Shown here in pieces: positions 55,256 through 62,363 of a stretch of 64,000 nucleotides of DNA. Every line of letters starts with the position of its first letter. The first letter of the stretch is position 1. The notes beneath the pieces are model-generated. The model was not told the DNA's origin. It saw nothing but the letters and a program-made list of their open reading frames with translations, and searched no databases. The stretch lies in the NCBI GenBank assembly GCA_015060555.1, contig SUYG01000045.1:62001-126000 (forward strand), given 5' to 3'. This DNA comes from Physcousia sp015060555 (GTDB lineage: Bacteria > Bacteroidota > Bacteroidia > Bacteroidales > Bacteroidaceae). The translations under genes and the position numbers were made by a program.

Positions 55256-55552
55256 ATGGTAAAAACAAAAAAAGAGTACATCAGCCTTATGAGGGATCAT
55301 GCTGAAGAACTGAAAAAGCGTTTTGGCATCACGTCCATGCTTCTTTTCGGTTCTGTCGCACGCGATGAGCACCACGAGGGGAGTGATGTTGATTTGTTTG
55401 TGACCATGCCCCCAAAATTCTATAATCACGTGGCTGCTGCGTTATATCTCGAAGAGTTGTTGGGTTGTTCTGTAGATCTAATCCAGGAGCATTCGAACAT
55501 TCGTCCCTTCTTCCGTCAACAAATAGAAACCGATGGAGTCTCTGTCTTTTAA
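55256..55552 (+). CDS. mntA: MntA-like nucleotidyltransferase antitoxin
   Basis: This 98-residue minimal nucleotidyltransferase has the core LLFGSVARDEHHEGSDVDLF, i.e. the GSx10DxD motif with both metal-binding aspartates, and a third acidic position in SVDLIQ. In studied MntA-HepT pairs the antitoxin adds AMP units to the toxin and so silences it. ATG at 55256 is chosen because it follows the promoter at normal distance; the longer frame crosses the promoter. Its 3' end overlaps hepT by 20 bp. Confidence 0.9.
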   Translation: MVKTKKEYISLMRDHAEELKKRFGITSMLLFGSVARDEHHEGSDVDLFVTMPPKFYNHVAAALYLEELLGCSVDLIQEHSNIRPFFRQQIETDGVSVF

Positions 55553-55940
55553 AAACCTGCAGATTATAGAAGATCTTCTGCAACAGATTAGGAAAGCGAT
55601 CCTCGACCTTCAACAATGGAACAAGGATTTGCATAGTGCTGATGCATGGCTGTCCTCCGCAGAAGGTATGAAAACCCTTGCAGCCAATTGCATGTTGTTA
55701 GAAGCTATTGGCGAAGGTTTCAGAAATATTGATGAGCGGACGCATAAACAGCTTCTTCCCTTCCGTCCAGAGATTCCTTGGAGAGAGGTTATTGGAATGC
55801 GAAACCATATAGCTCATGGCTATTTTGATATCAACTCAGACCTCGTTTGGGATGTCATCCAAAATGACATCGCTCCATTATTGGAGGCTACTGAATATCT
55901 CATCGCTCATTTGTATGAGCTAATGCCTGTGGATGAGTAG
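55533..55940 (+). CDS. hepT: HepT-like HEPN ribonuclease toxin
   Basis: This 135-residue all-helical HEPN protein (DUF86) carries the catalytic Rx4HxY motif as RNHIAHGY near residue 90, complete in all three key positions. HEPN toxins cleave RNA when not modified. The start lies within the end of mntA, so both are translated together. The AT-rich base composition and the 22-bp array upstream mark it as accessory. Confidence 0.9.
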   Translation: MESLSFKNLQIIEDLLQQIRKAILDLQQWNKDLHSADAWLSSAEGMKTLAANCMLLEAIGEGFRNIDERTHKQLLPFRPEIPWREVIGMRNHIAHGYFDINSDLVWDVIQNDIAPLLEATEYLIAHLYELMPVDE

Positions 55941-55988
55941 AATATAACCTGGATTACAATTCTTATTCTCAACCCTTTTTTTCGTAGT

Positions 55989-56405
55989 ATGGGAAATAAT
56001 AGATGGTTTATCATCGTGCTATTGCTGTTTTGTACAGTCGATCTCTTCTCGAAAAATTGTGTTATGACGATTTGGAAAGGGGGGAATCAAACCGTTCGCT
56101 TTGCTTTCTGCGAGAAACCAAGAGTCACTTATGAAAGTAACACAATGGTCATTAAGACAGACAGAACCACTACAAGGTATCCATTAACTGAAGTTTCACT
56201 GATCACATTTGAAGAAGACTTGTCAGTTATAGAGGGAAGAATGATGCAGATAGATAATTTATTCGGTTCTACTATGGTTTACACAATGAGTGGGGCTTTG
56301 TTGCTATCCGCAGAAAAAGGCCGCAGCCTTTCCCTAGACAGACTCCCAAGCGGCAAGTACCTGATAGTGCAAGGTGGCGTGAAATTTATACTTGACATCC
56401 GATGA
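55989..56405 (+). CDS. Small exported protein with type-IX-like C-terminal domain
   Basis: This 138-residue protein has a signal sequence (WFIIVLLLFCTVDLFSKN). A beta domain follows, beginning MTIWKGGNQTVRFAF, of the kind seen in short Prevotella proteins. A final segment (VYTMSGALLLSAEKGRSLSL, then LPSGKYLIVQGG) resembles a type IX sorting domain. Its stop codon overlaps the start of the next gene (ATGA), so the two secreted proteins are produced together. No enzymatic feature is seen. Confidence 0.65.
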   Translation: MGNNRWFIIVLLLFCTVDLFSKNCVMTIWKGGNQTVRFAFCEKPRVTYESNTMVIKTDRTTTRYPLTEVSLITFEEDLSVIEGRMMQIDNLFGSTMVYTMSGALLLSAEKGRSLSLDRLPSGKYLIVQGGVKFILDIR

Positions 56406-58087
56406 AATACGCCTCATTATTAGTTCTTATCCTTTTGTCTATACTGCCTTCGACGGGTTATACACAAAGTTTGAAGGTGTATCGTAAGTCCTTGGGGCCG
56501 CAATCCTATCAGACGGCTAAGATTCAAGGATTGACAGTTAAAGACGCCATTGGTGACGCTTATCATCAATTTGTATATGATGGAGCATCCGAGAATCTCT
56601 TTATTAATGACATTGACAGTATCTTATGTGTCATAGAAGAAGAGCAAATGAGCGATGTCACTCTTGGTGATTATATGCTTCTGTGCCTTTCCGATGAGAA
56701 ATCGGGCTACCATATCTTTTCAAAACTAATAGCGGCTACAGGGCTGATAGATACATTGTCCTTGATTAAGGACGAATTGTATGAGAAACTGTATAGTGAA
56801 GGACAGATAGATGCAACACCACAGCACCGTTATTATGGATATACGCTATTTGCGGAGCAGGATTCGTTTTGGGAGAAAGAATTAAAAAAGGACGTCTCTT
56901 CTATTACCATTGAGGACATCCAGAACTATTTAATACAAAGTGGAAAATACTCATCTACATCAGTAAATAATGATTATCAGGATTCTGAGAACGTAGTATT
57001 CCAATTTGTAGCTTACCATGTGCTCCCTGTAAAGCTTTCACCGTACCAATTAGTGATACACGCAAATGAGTATGGATTTGACCTGCAACGGCCTGGACAA
57101 TTATCCATACCTGTAATGGATTACTATTCGACCATGGACAATAGGCATATCCTGAAATTATATGAATCTGCGGAAAGCAATGGTGTTTTTTTGAATCGAT
57201 TCCCTCAATTGGACAATAGCTGGACGGGAACAGGACATGAGATATCATGCGAGCCCGATTTTGCGGGCATTCGCGTACTGGAAAATCAAGTAGTTCAGGG
57301 GTTAGCAAACGGATTTCTATACCCCATTGATGGGTTGTTAACATACGATGAGTCTATAAAACAGCAATTGGGCTCTACTATGCTACGGTTTGACATTGCT
57401 TCCTTGCTACCAGAGTTGATGAATAATGGCATTCGTAGGAAGTGTTCCTTGGATGAAGAAGATCAAGTAGTTCATTTCCCTTCAACTCCTGTCTATCCTT
57501 ATTTTGAAAACATGCAAACGAATGCTGATGCCAACGTCGTTTATCATAATTTCTATAAGAATGAAATTACTACGTATCAAGGGGATTTGTTAACCTGTAC
57601 TGGAATGTATGATGTTACGATAGTACTTCCACCAGTTCCTGTAACGGGGCAATATCAATTGCGAATGGGGACGCATTTGACAAAGAAAGGGACAGTGTAT
57701 CAGACCTATTTTGGTGATAATCATACATATTTGCCTGCTAAGGGAATTCCCATGGATAACAGAATTTGGCCAGATTACTCAGAACAAAGAGGATGGAGAG
57801 AAGACACATTTGATGAGGAACATGATCTTCAAGTTGAGAAATCTTTGCATAATCAAGGGTTGTATAAGGGACCGAAAAGTATTTCATGTAAAGAATATGG
57901 TTCCGCAAGGAACAATCCAAATTGCTTGAGGAGAATACTTACTCGGGAGCTAATGGAAGCAGACCATACTTATTATCTGAGATTGAGATGTGTTATAGAA
58001 TTATTGGAAGATGAATTATGGTTGGATTATATTGAACTATGTCCCTTGAGTATTTATTCTGGCAATGAACTTGAAGATGTTTGGTGA
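56402..58087 (+). CDS. Secreted fasciclin-like protein
   Basis: This 561-residue protein has a signal peptide (SLLVLILLSILPSTGYTQ). The region about 80-200 resembles a fasciclin domain: HIFSKLIAATGLIDTLSLI, YYGYTLFAEQDSFWEKELKK, then ITIEDIQNYLIQ, a pattern also seen in Bacteroidales surface proteins annotated as fasciclin/DUF5108. The C-terminal 250 residues form a beta-rich region of no known family (YDVTIVLPPVPVTGQYQLRM). Fasciclin domains mediate adhesion. It is coupled to the small exported protein upstream by a 4-bp overlap. Distinctly AT-rich codon use suggests later acquisition. Confidence 0.65.
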   Translation: MKYASLLVLILLSILPSTGYTQSLKVYRKSLGPQSYQTAKIQGLTVKDAIGDAYHQFVYDGASENLFINDIDSILCVIEEEQMSDVTLGDYMLLCLSDEKSGYHIFSKLIAATGLIDTLSLIKDELYEKLYSEGQIDATPQHRYYGYTLFAEQDSFWEKELKKDVSSITIEDIQNYLIQSGKYSSTSVNNDYQDSENVVFQFVAYHVLPVKLSPYQLVIHANEYGFDLQRPGQLSIPVMDYYSTMDNRHILKLYESAESNGVFLNRFPQLDNSWTGTGHEISCEPDFAGIRVLENQVVQGLANGFLYPIDGLLTYDESIKQQLGSTMLRFDIASLLPELMNNGIRRKCSLDEEDQVVHFPSTPVYPYFENMQTNADANVVYHNFYKNEITTYQGDLLTCTGMYDVTIVLPPVPVTGQYQLRMGTHLTKKGTVYQTYFGDNHTYLPAKGIPMDNRIWPDYSEQRGWREDTFDEEHDLQVEKSLHNQGLYKGPKSISCKEYGSARNNPNCLRRILTRELMEADHTYYLRLRCVIELLEDELWLDYIELCPLSIYSGNELEDVW

Positions 58088-58138
58088 AATCTGCATTCTA
58101 TGTCAGGTCATTATGGACACAGTAAATATAAACACATT

Positions 58139-58178
58139 GCGGCTACAATCTTCTTCGACTGTAGCCGCTGTTATTTTT
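58139..58178 (+). terminator. Terminator after the fasciclin-like gene
   Basis: GCGGCTACA (58139-58147) pairs perfectly with TGTAGCCGC (58160-58168) over 12 nt, followed by TGTTATTTTTG. Confidence 0.85.
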
Positions 58179-58364
58179 GTCCCACTTCTTTCGGGAAGGT
58201 TTGTAGGGATTTTCGCAAAACTTTCTTTCTAACTAGCTCCCAGATGTTATTGCGTTGGTGGTTGCATGTTCTGACTTCGTTGTAAATACTCACGCCGGAA
58301 TTAAAAATGAGAGGGAAAAACGAAAAAAATGTAGATTGTAAATCGTTGAATCGTAAAAACTCAT
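58179..58364. other. Gene-free stretch before the RelB/RelE-like operon
   Basis: No gene, RNA or array was recognised in this AT-rich sequence. It ends at the promoter element at 58365. Confidence 0.4.
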
Positions 58365-58372
58365 TACCTTTG
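58365..58372 (+). promoter_or_regulatory. Promoter -7 element of the RelB/RelE-like operon
   Basis: TACCTTTG followed by CAGCAGAA, 30 bp before the ATG. The nearest TTG upstream is 16 bp away, shorter than usual. Confidence 0.55.
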
Positions 58373-58402
58373 CAGCAGAATAGCATTTAAAATAGTCTGA
58401 CT

Positions 58403-58678
58403 ATGAGTACCGCTGTCTTGACAAGTTTACTTGAATATCTTTATGGCACACTCTCGCCGAGCAATATGCGTTGGGTGGGCGAACACCTGATTGAATACGC
58501 CAAGAAGGAGGAAGAACCTCTTAAGCGCTACACCTACGAGGAGGTAAATGCAATGATTGATCAAGCCGAGGCAGAGATTGCTGAAGGAAAGGGTATCCCT
58601 CATGAGGAGATGATGCGACAATGGGAGGAAGAGATGGCCCGTGAGGAGCAAGAGTTAAAAATGGCTACTGCTGTATGA
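58403..58678 (+). CDS. Antitoxin-like protein of a RelE-type module
   Basis: This 91-residue, acidic, mostly helical protein has a folded N-terminus (LLEYLYGTLSPSNMRWVGEH) and a charged flexible C-terminus (HEEMMRQWEEEMAREEQELK). The latter is the layout of antitoxins that wrap the toxin with their C-terminal part. Its stop overlaps the start of the toxin gene (ATGA). No DNA-binding motif is clearly seen. The assignment rests mainly on the partner gene. Confidence 0.78.
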   Translation: MSTAVLTSLLEYLYGTLSPSNMRWVGEHLIEYAKKEEEPLKRYTYEEVNAMIDQAEAEIAEGKGIPHEEMMRQWEEEMAREEQELKMATAV

Positions 58679-58989
58679 AAGTTATTTGGCAAACTCCTGC
58701 CATCGAGGGAAAACAACAAGTTGCCGATTATATCCGCGACCGCTTTGGGTATAAGCGTAAGAGGATGTTTATCCAACAAGTAAACGAAACTGTTAGGAAA
58801 CTCATGCATAGTCCGAACATCGGTCCTATAGATTCGTTGTTCAGTGACCGTCCTTGCACTTATCGTAGTATCATCATCAATGGATTGAGCAAGATGGTGT
58901 ATCGCATAGATGATGATGTTATCTATATCGTGGCTTTTTGGGATACACGCCAAGAACCTGAGGCACAGGCGGCTCAGGTGAATGGGTAA
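58675..58989 (+). CDS. RelE/ParE-family toxin
   Basis: This 104-residue small basic protein is of the RelE/ParE fold: MKVIWQTPAIEGKQQVADYI at the start, and the family end VYRIDDDVIYIVAFWDTRQE. RelE-type toxins cut mRNA on the ribosome; ParE-type toxins poison gyrase; sequence alone does not settle which. Translationally coupled to the antitoxin gene before it. It ends 3 bp from the convergent tyrosine phosphatase gene. Confidence 0.88.
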   Translation: MKVIWQTPAIEGKQQVADYIRDRFGYKRKRMFIQQVNETVRKLMHSPNIGPIDSLFSDRPCTYRSIIINGLSKMVYRIDDDVIYIVAFWDTRQEPEAQAAQVNG

Positions 58990-58992
58990 CTG

Positions 58993-59442
58993 TTAATCCA
59001 TTAACTTGAGGATGGCCGTGCAGCCTTCGAGGACGTCGCGCCAGGTGGCTTCGAAGTCATCGGTGTACCAGGGGTCGGCGACATCGCCGGGGCGACGGGT
59101 GAAGTCCAGGAGGAGGTGAATCTTCCCTTCGGCATCGCCGCCACAGATGCGGTGCATGTTGCGCAGGTTCCAGGAGTCCATGCCCACGATGAGGTCAAAG
59201 CGGTCATAGTCGGCGCGCGTCATCTGGCGGGCCGTCTTGCCCGCACAGCCGATGCCGTGCTCGGCGAGCTTGCGGCGGGCAGGGGGATAGACGGGGTTGC
59301 CAATCTCTTCCGTGGAGGTGGCTGCGGACTCGATGTAGAAGTCAGCCTCGCGACCGGCTTTCATGACGAGATCCTTCATCACGAACTCCGCCATCGGACT
59401 GCGGCAGATGTTGCCGTGGCAGACAAAGAGTATTCTTTTCAT
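58993..59442 (-). CDS. Low-molecular-weight protein tyrosine phosphatase
   Basis: This 149-residue enzyme has the P-loop FVCHGNICRSPMAEF at the N-terminus (Cys nucleophile and Arg, CX5R) and the general-acid loop DPWYTDDFEATW near residue 120. Both catalytic parts are intact. In bacteria these enzymes often counteract tyrosine kinases that control capsule export; no kinase gene is nearby. ATG at 59442 is used because the P-loop follows in nine residues. Promoter at 59521; array E begins 85 bp further upstream. Confidence 0.93.
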   Translation of the reverse strand: MKRILFVCHGNICRSPMAEFVMKDLVMKAGREADFYIESAATSTEEIGNPVYPPARRKLAEHGIGCAGKTARQMTRADYDRFDLIVGMDSWNLRNMHRICGGDAEGKIHLLLDFTRRPGDVADPWYTDDFEATWRDVLEGCTAILKLMD

Positions 59443-59520
59443 GTGTCTTGTTCCAAAATGTTCCAACAGATAGCGTGAACGATGTTCGCCAGCTCGAAAG
59501 CTGTTTGTTCAACTGCGATG

Positions 59521-59552
59521 CAAAGATAGCCCTTATTTGGCAAAGTACCAAG
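59521..59552 (-). promoter_or_regulatory. Promoter of the tyrosine phosphatase gene
   Basis: Minus strand: TATCTTTG (59521-59528) and CTTG (59549-59552) with 20 bp between. Confidence 0.6.
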
Positions 59553-59613
59553 AAAAACCCTCTATACCATCCCCTCGCCCCTCATTTTTCAAGCCCTCAA
59601 GCCCTCAAGCACG

Positions 59614-59890
59614 AAGGTCAAGTCCTTCCGGCGATAAGGTCAAGTCCTTCCGGCGATAAGGTCAAGTCCTTCCGGCGATAAGGTCAAGTCCTTCCAGCCA
59701 TAAGGTCAAGTCCTTCCGGCCATAAGGTCAAGTCCTTCCGGCGATAAGGTCAAGTCCTTCCGGCGATAAGACCTTGCTCTTCCGGCGATAAGACCTTGCT
59801 CTTCCGGCCATAAGACCAAGGTCTTCAAAAAACGAACCAAGCATCTCAGGGCGATGCACCAAGCATCTCAAGCCGATGCACCAAGGTGTG
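59614..59890. repeat. 22-bp period array E (about 13 units of three types)
   Basis: Seven units start at 59614 and every 22 bp to 59746; each has the core AAGGTCAAGTCCTT plus an 8-bp linker ending AT. Two units from 59768 have the core AAGACCTTGCTCTT with the same linker, and one at 59812 is AAGACCAAGGTCTT. Three more units with an ACCAAG core and GATGC/GCATC arms have centres at 59839/40, 59861/62 and 59883/84. All steps are 22 bp except one of 21. The core changes while the period stays. Confidence 0.93.
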
Positions 59891-59907
59891 TTGACCGTGG
59901 GGGAAAT

Positions 59908-60318
59908 AACTGTAATCTGTTGACATCTGTTTACATTGCCATCGCCGAGGTTGCCAGTCAGAGAGCTGTCCTCATATAACTCCGAGGGGTCAAAAACGAG
60001 GACAGATGTCAACAGATGTCAACAGATTACAGTTTTTTTTCGCGAGGGGGTATCTCTCGGCTGGGGGCGTTTTTTCTCTCATCGTAGGGGTGAGTTTTCA
60101 TGTCAACAGATGTAAACAGTAAACAGTTTTTTTCGGCGAGGATTTTGCAGGATGAGGGCTGAGAAGAGAGAAGAAGAGATAGATATGTCTATGATATACT
60201 TATTATATATATTATTATATATCAATATATTATAAATAATTATTACACTTAAAAATCCCTCCACGGCTGGTTGTGGGGTCGAGAAAAAAAACTGTAATCT
60301 GTAATCTGTTTACATTTT
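59908..60318. repeat. Four copies of a 28-30-bp motif in alternating orientation
   Basis: The motif begins AACTGTAATCTG and continues with TTGACATCTG or TTTACA. Copies lie at 59908-59936 (+), 60005-60033 (-), 60100-60128 (-) and 60289-60316 (+). The first two form a long inverted pair around 68 bp. The last three copies are joined at the AACTG end to a run of 7-8 A or T and then CG-rich bases. Between the third and fourth lies a very AT-rich block (60180-60245). Confidence 0.88.
60180..60245. other. AT-rich block with TATATA runs
   Basis: Almost only A and T for 65 bp inside the repeat region, with no gene and no DnaA-box-like 9-mers seen. It could be a site of easy melting, but nothing shows an origin. 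Confidence 0.5.
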
Positions 60319-60400
60319 CGGGGGATTCTGCATGTCCTGGGTGGTTGGCTGGTACTTCCTTTTTCTAGGGCTTTCATATCCCCCTTCTCCCTCCCGTTTG

Positions 60401-60466
60401 AGGTTAAGGTTATGGTCAGGGTTATGGTTAAAGTTAAGGTTAACGTTAAGGTTATGGTTATGGTTG
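60401..60466. repeat. Eleven tandem hexamers, telomere-like
   Basis: Exactly eleven hexamers of the form RGGTTA with variations (AGGTTA, TGGTTA, GGGTTA, AAGTTA, ACGTTA). No gene overlaps; open frames across it are repeat artefacts rich in Leu and Arg. Confidence 0.9.
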
Positions 60467-60519
60467 AATTTTATTTTGAGCGCAGCGACCAGTTGTAAGA
60501 CACTACTACTCCCTCGCCT

Positions 60520-60583
60520 TACCCTCTATAGAGACTACGCGCAGACACTATAGAGTGTACGCTTAGGGGACTATAGAGTCCCT
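60520..60583. repeat. 22/23-bp period array F (three CTATAGAG dyads)
   Basis: Dyads CTCTATAGAG, ACACTATAGAGTGT and GGGACTATAGAGTCCC have centres at 60529/30, 60551/52 and 60574/75, i.e. steps of 22 and 23 bp. The second matches itself at 6 of 7 and the third at 7 of 8 paired positions. Confidence 0.75.
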
Positions 60584-60647
60584 CTCTGAACCCTGCAGGG
60601 CTGACTTCGCCGAAAATACTCACGCTTGGCATCGGTGGCGAGTAATC

Positions 60648-61439
60648 TTACAGATTCCTGTCAAGTACCTCGCTGACATCGGCGGCGTGGGGCTGCGGCT
60701 GCCAACGGCTCATGAGCTCGCAGACAACAACGCCGTCGGCGTTGGTGAGGGTGTGGAGGTAGCTGCCATCCTCGGTGTGCGACATGTTGCATGTGAGGAG
60801 GTCGTCGAGATAGGTCTCGTGGAGCCAGTGGACGGTGAGGGAGGAGAGGGCCTGAGTGGCAAGGACATCCTCGGGCATGGTCAGCAGGGCGATGCTGACG
60901 TAGCTGCGGTTGCTGACGTGGAAGTTGAAGTCGAGGTCGAGGCGTGTGGCCCGGTGCTCCATCTGCAAATCTACGCCCTGTGGCTTCGGGAACCGCACTT
61001 TCTTGTGGCTGGCGGTCATCAGCTCCGGCACGACCGTCAGACGGTCGGCCATGAAGTCCGTTGTCTCTAACCGTTTCGTGTCGAGGTTGAGGATGTTCCA
61101 CTGGCTGGTGCCGGAGGCTATCAACGCTCCGTTGTCGGCGCGCACGATGCGGAAATCGCAGTAGATGCGCAACGACGTCAGCTCGCTGACCCACAGCTCC
61201 ACGGTGAAGTCCTCCGACCAGAAGGTGACGGTGGGCTGCACGTCCATCTGCACCTCTGTGATGACCCACATGCGGCGCTGCTTGACGATGTCGAAGGCTG
61301 CAAGGCCGTGGATAGTCATTAGCCGGGCGAAGCTGTCCTGGAAGTACATCAGCAACGCGTTGGGTGTCAGACGATACAGCGGCGTGATGTCCGACGCCGT
61401 AGAGGTGTAGGTGTGTTGGAATTTACCTTTTTCTATCAT
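60648..61439 (-). CDS. Acyl-ACP thioesterase
   Basis: This 263-residue protein matches the acyl-ACP thioesterase family (two hot-dog domains in tandem), which releases fatty acids from acyl carrier protein. The first domain is about 1-135 (SDITPLYRLTPNALLMYFQD, then RRMWVITEVQMDVQPTVTFW). The second is about 150-263 (ATRLDLDFNFHVSNRSYVSI, then TVHWLHETYLDDLL). In Bacteroidales such enzymes may set chain length for lipid synthesis. ATG at 61439 is used; the upstream frame enters the promoter. The -7 element TACTTTTG lies at 61484-61491 on the minus strand. Confidence 0.88.
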   Translation of the reverse strand: MIEKGKFQHTYTSTASDITPLYRLTPNALLMYFQDSFARLMTIHGLAAFDIVKQRRMWVITEVQMDVQPTVTFWSEDFTVELWVSELTSLRIYCDFRIVRADNGALIASGTSQWNILNLDTKRLETTDFMADRLTVVPELMTASHKKVRFPKPQGVDLQMEHRATRLDLDFNFHVSNRSYVSIALLTMPEDVLATQALSSLTVHWLHETYLDDLLTCNMSHTEDGSYLHTLTNADGVVVCELMSRWQPQPHAADVSEVLDRNL

Positions 61440-61483
61440 AGTCTTTGAGGGATATTTGTATGAATACAGCTTAAAAGCGTGTG

Positions 61484-61491
61484 CAAAAGTA
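61484..61491 (-). promoter_or_regulatory. Promoter -7 element of the thioesterase gene
   Basis: The minus strand reads TACTTTTG, 45 bp before the ATG. Confidence 0.5.
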
Positions 61492-61631
61492 GCAAAAAAC
61501 AATCAAAAATGAAGCCAGAAGCTCAATTATTTAACAAAAGTTGAATAAGGAATACTGCCTGACTTATATTCACAAGGCCTTTCATCAGCGATTTTTTAAC
61601 CTGAAAGAACGAGAGAATCAGAAAAAATGAC

Positions 61632-61639
61632 TACCTTTG
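61632..61639 (+). promoter_or_regulatory. Promoter -7 element of the flavodoxin-like gene
   Basis: TACCTTTG followed by CGGCAAC, 34 bp before the first ATG; no clear TTTG upstream. Confidence 0.55.
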
Positions 61640-61673
61640 CGGCAACAAAACCACTCAACGACATTCTCAGTAT

Positions 61674-62354
61674 ATGGAAAAGAAACAGATGAAGGCCATC
61701 TTCGTGAATGGCAGTCCGCGTAAGAACAAGAATACGGCTGACATGCTTCAGAGCGCCATGCGCGGGGCTCAGGAGATGGGAGCCGAATGTGAAATGGTCC
61801 ACCTCTACGACATCGACTTCAAAGGCTGCAAGAGTTGCTTCGCCTGCAAGCTGAAGAATTCGAAGTGCAATGGCGTGTGCGCGCTGAAGGATGACCTGCG
61901 CCCAGTGCTGGAGCGCTGCCGCGAGGCTGACGTCATCGTGCTCGGCTCGCCTGTCTATTACAGCTATCCTACGGGCGAGCTGCGCTCGTTCATGGAGCGC
62001 CTCTGCTTCCCCGTCGGCACATACCTCTACGAGAACGGCAAGCACATTACGTTGCGCAACAAGGTCATCCCCACTGCCATGATCTTCACCATGAACTGCC
62101 CCGAAGACTACATGAAGCAGATTAACTATCCTACGCTCCTGGAGGAGAACACGAAGGTGATGGCCGACATCTTCGGCTATTCCGAGACGCTCTATGCCTG
62201 CAACACCTATCAGTTCAACGACTACTCGCGCTACGACTTCAACCTCTTCAGCGAAGAGGACAAGCGCCGCTATCGCGACGAGCATTACAACATCGACCTG
62301 CAGAACGCCTACGAACTGGGAAAGCGGTTGGTGGAGAAGGCCCATGAGGCGTAA
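61674..62354 (+). CDS. Flavodoxin-fold NAD(P)H-dependent oxidoreductase
   Basis: This 226-residue FMN-binding protein has a phosphate-binding loop IFVNGSPRKNKNTADML near the N-terminus. A cysteine-rich segment (CKSCFACKLKNSKCNGVC, residues about 53-70) is typical of the iron-sulfur flavoprotein/flavodoxin_2-like reductases of anaerobes. A LGSPVYYSYPTGELRSFMER motif for flavin contact follows. Such proteins reduce quinones, nitro compounds or act in redox balance. A second ATG at 61689 (MKAIFV) may be the true start. The next gene starts 10 bp after its stop. Confidence 0.85.
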   Translation: MEKKQMKAIFVNGSPRKNKNTADMLQSAMRGAQEMGAECEMVHLYDIDFKGCKSCFACKLKNSKCNGVCALKDDLRPVLERCREADVIVLGSPVYYSYPTGELRSFMERLCFPVGTYLYENGKHITLRNKVIPTAMIFTMNCPEDYMKQINYPTLLEENTKVMADIFGYSETLYACNTYQFNDYSRYDFNLFSEEDKRRYRDEHYNIDLQNAYELGKRLVEKAHEA

Positions 62355-62363
62355 TGTAGTTTT

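Noticed and set aside
59614..59890. CRISPR array
   Set aside because: Units are contiguous with no separate unique spacers of 30 bp, the repeat is too short, and no cas gene is near.
59728..60012. 94-codon minus-strand frame
   Set aside because: Its second half is just translation of the 22-bp array; no start context.
60180..60245. Replication origin in the AT-rich block
   Set aside because: No DnaA boxes and no dnaA, dnaN or parAB neighbour; AT-richness alone is not evidence.
59908..60318. Insertion sequence with terminal inverted repeats
   Set aside because: No transposase frame lies between the copies, no target duplication was seen, and there are four copies rather than two ends.
60332..60553. 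73-codon frame rich in Leu, Arg and Trp
   Set aside because: It is created by the hexamer repeat at 60401-60466.
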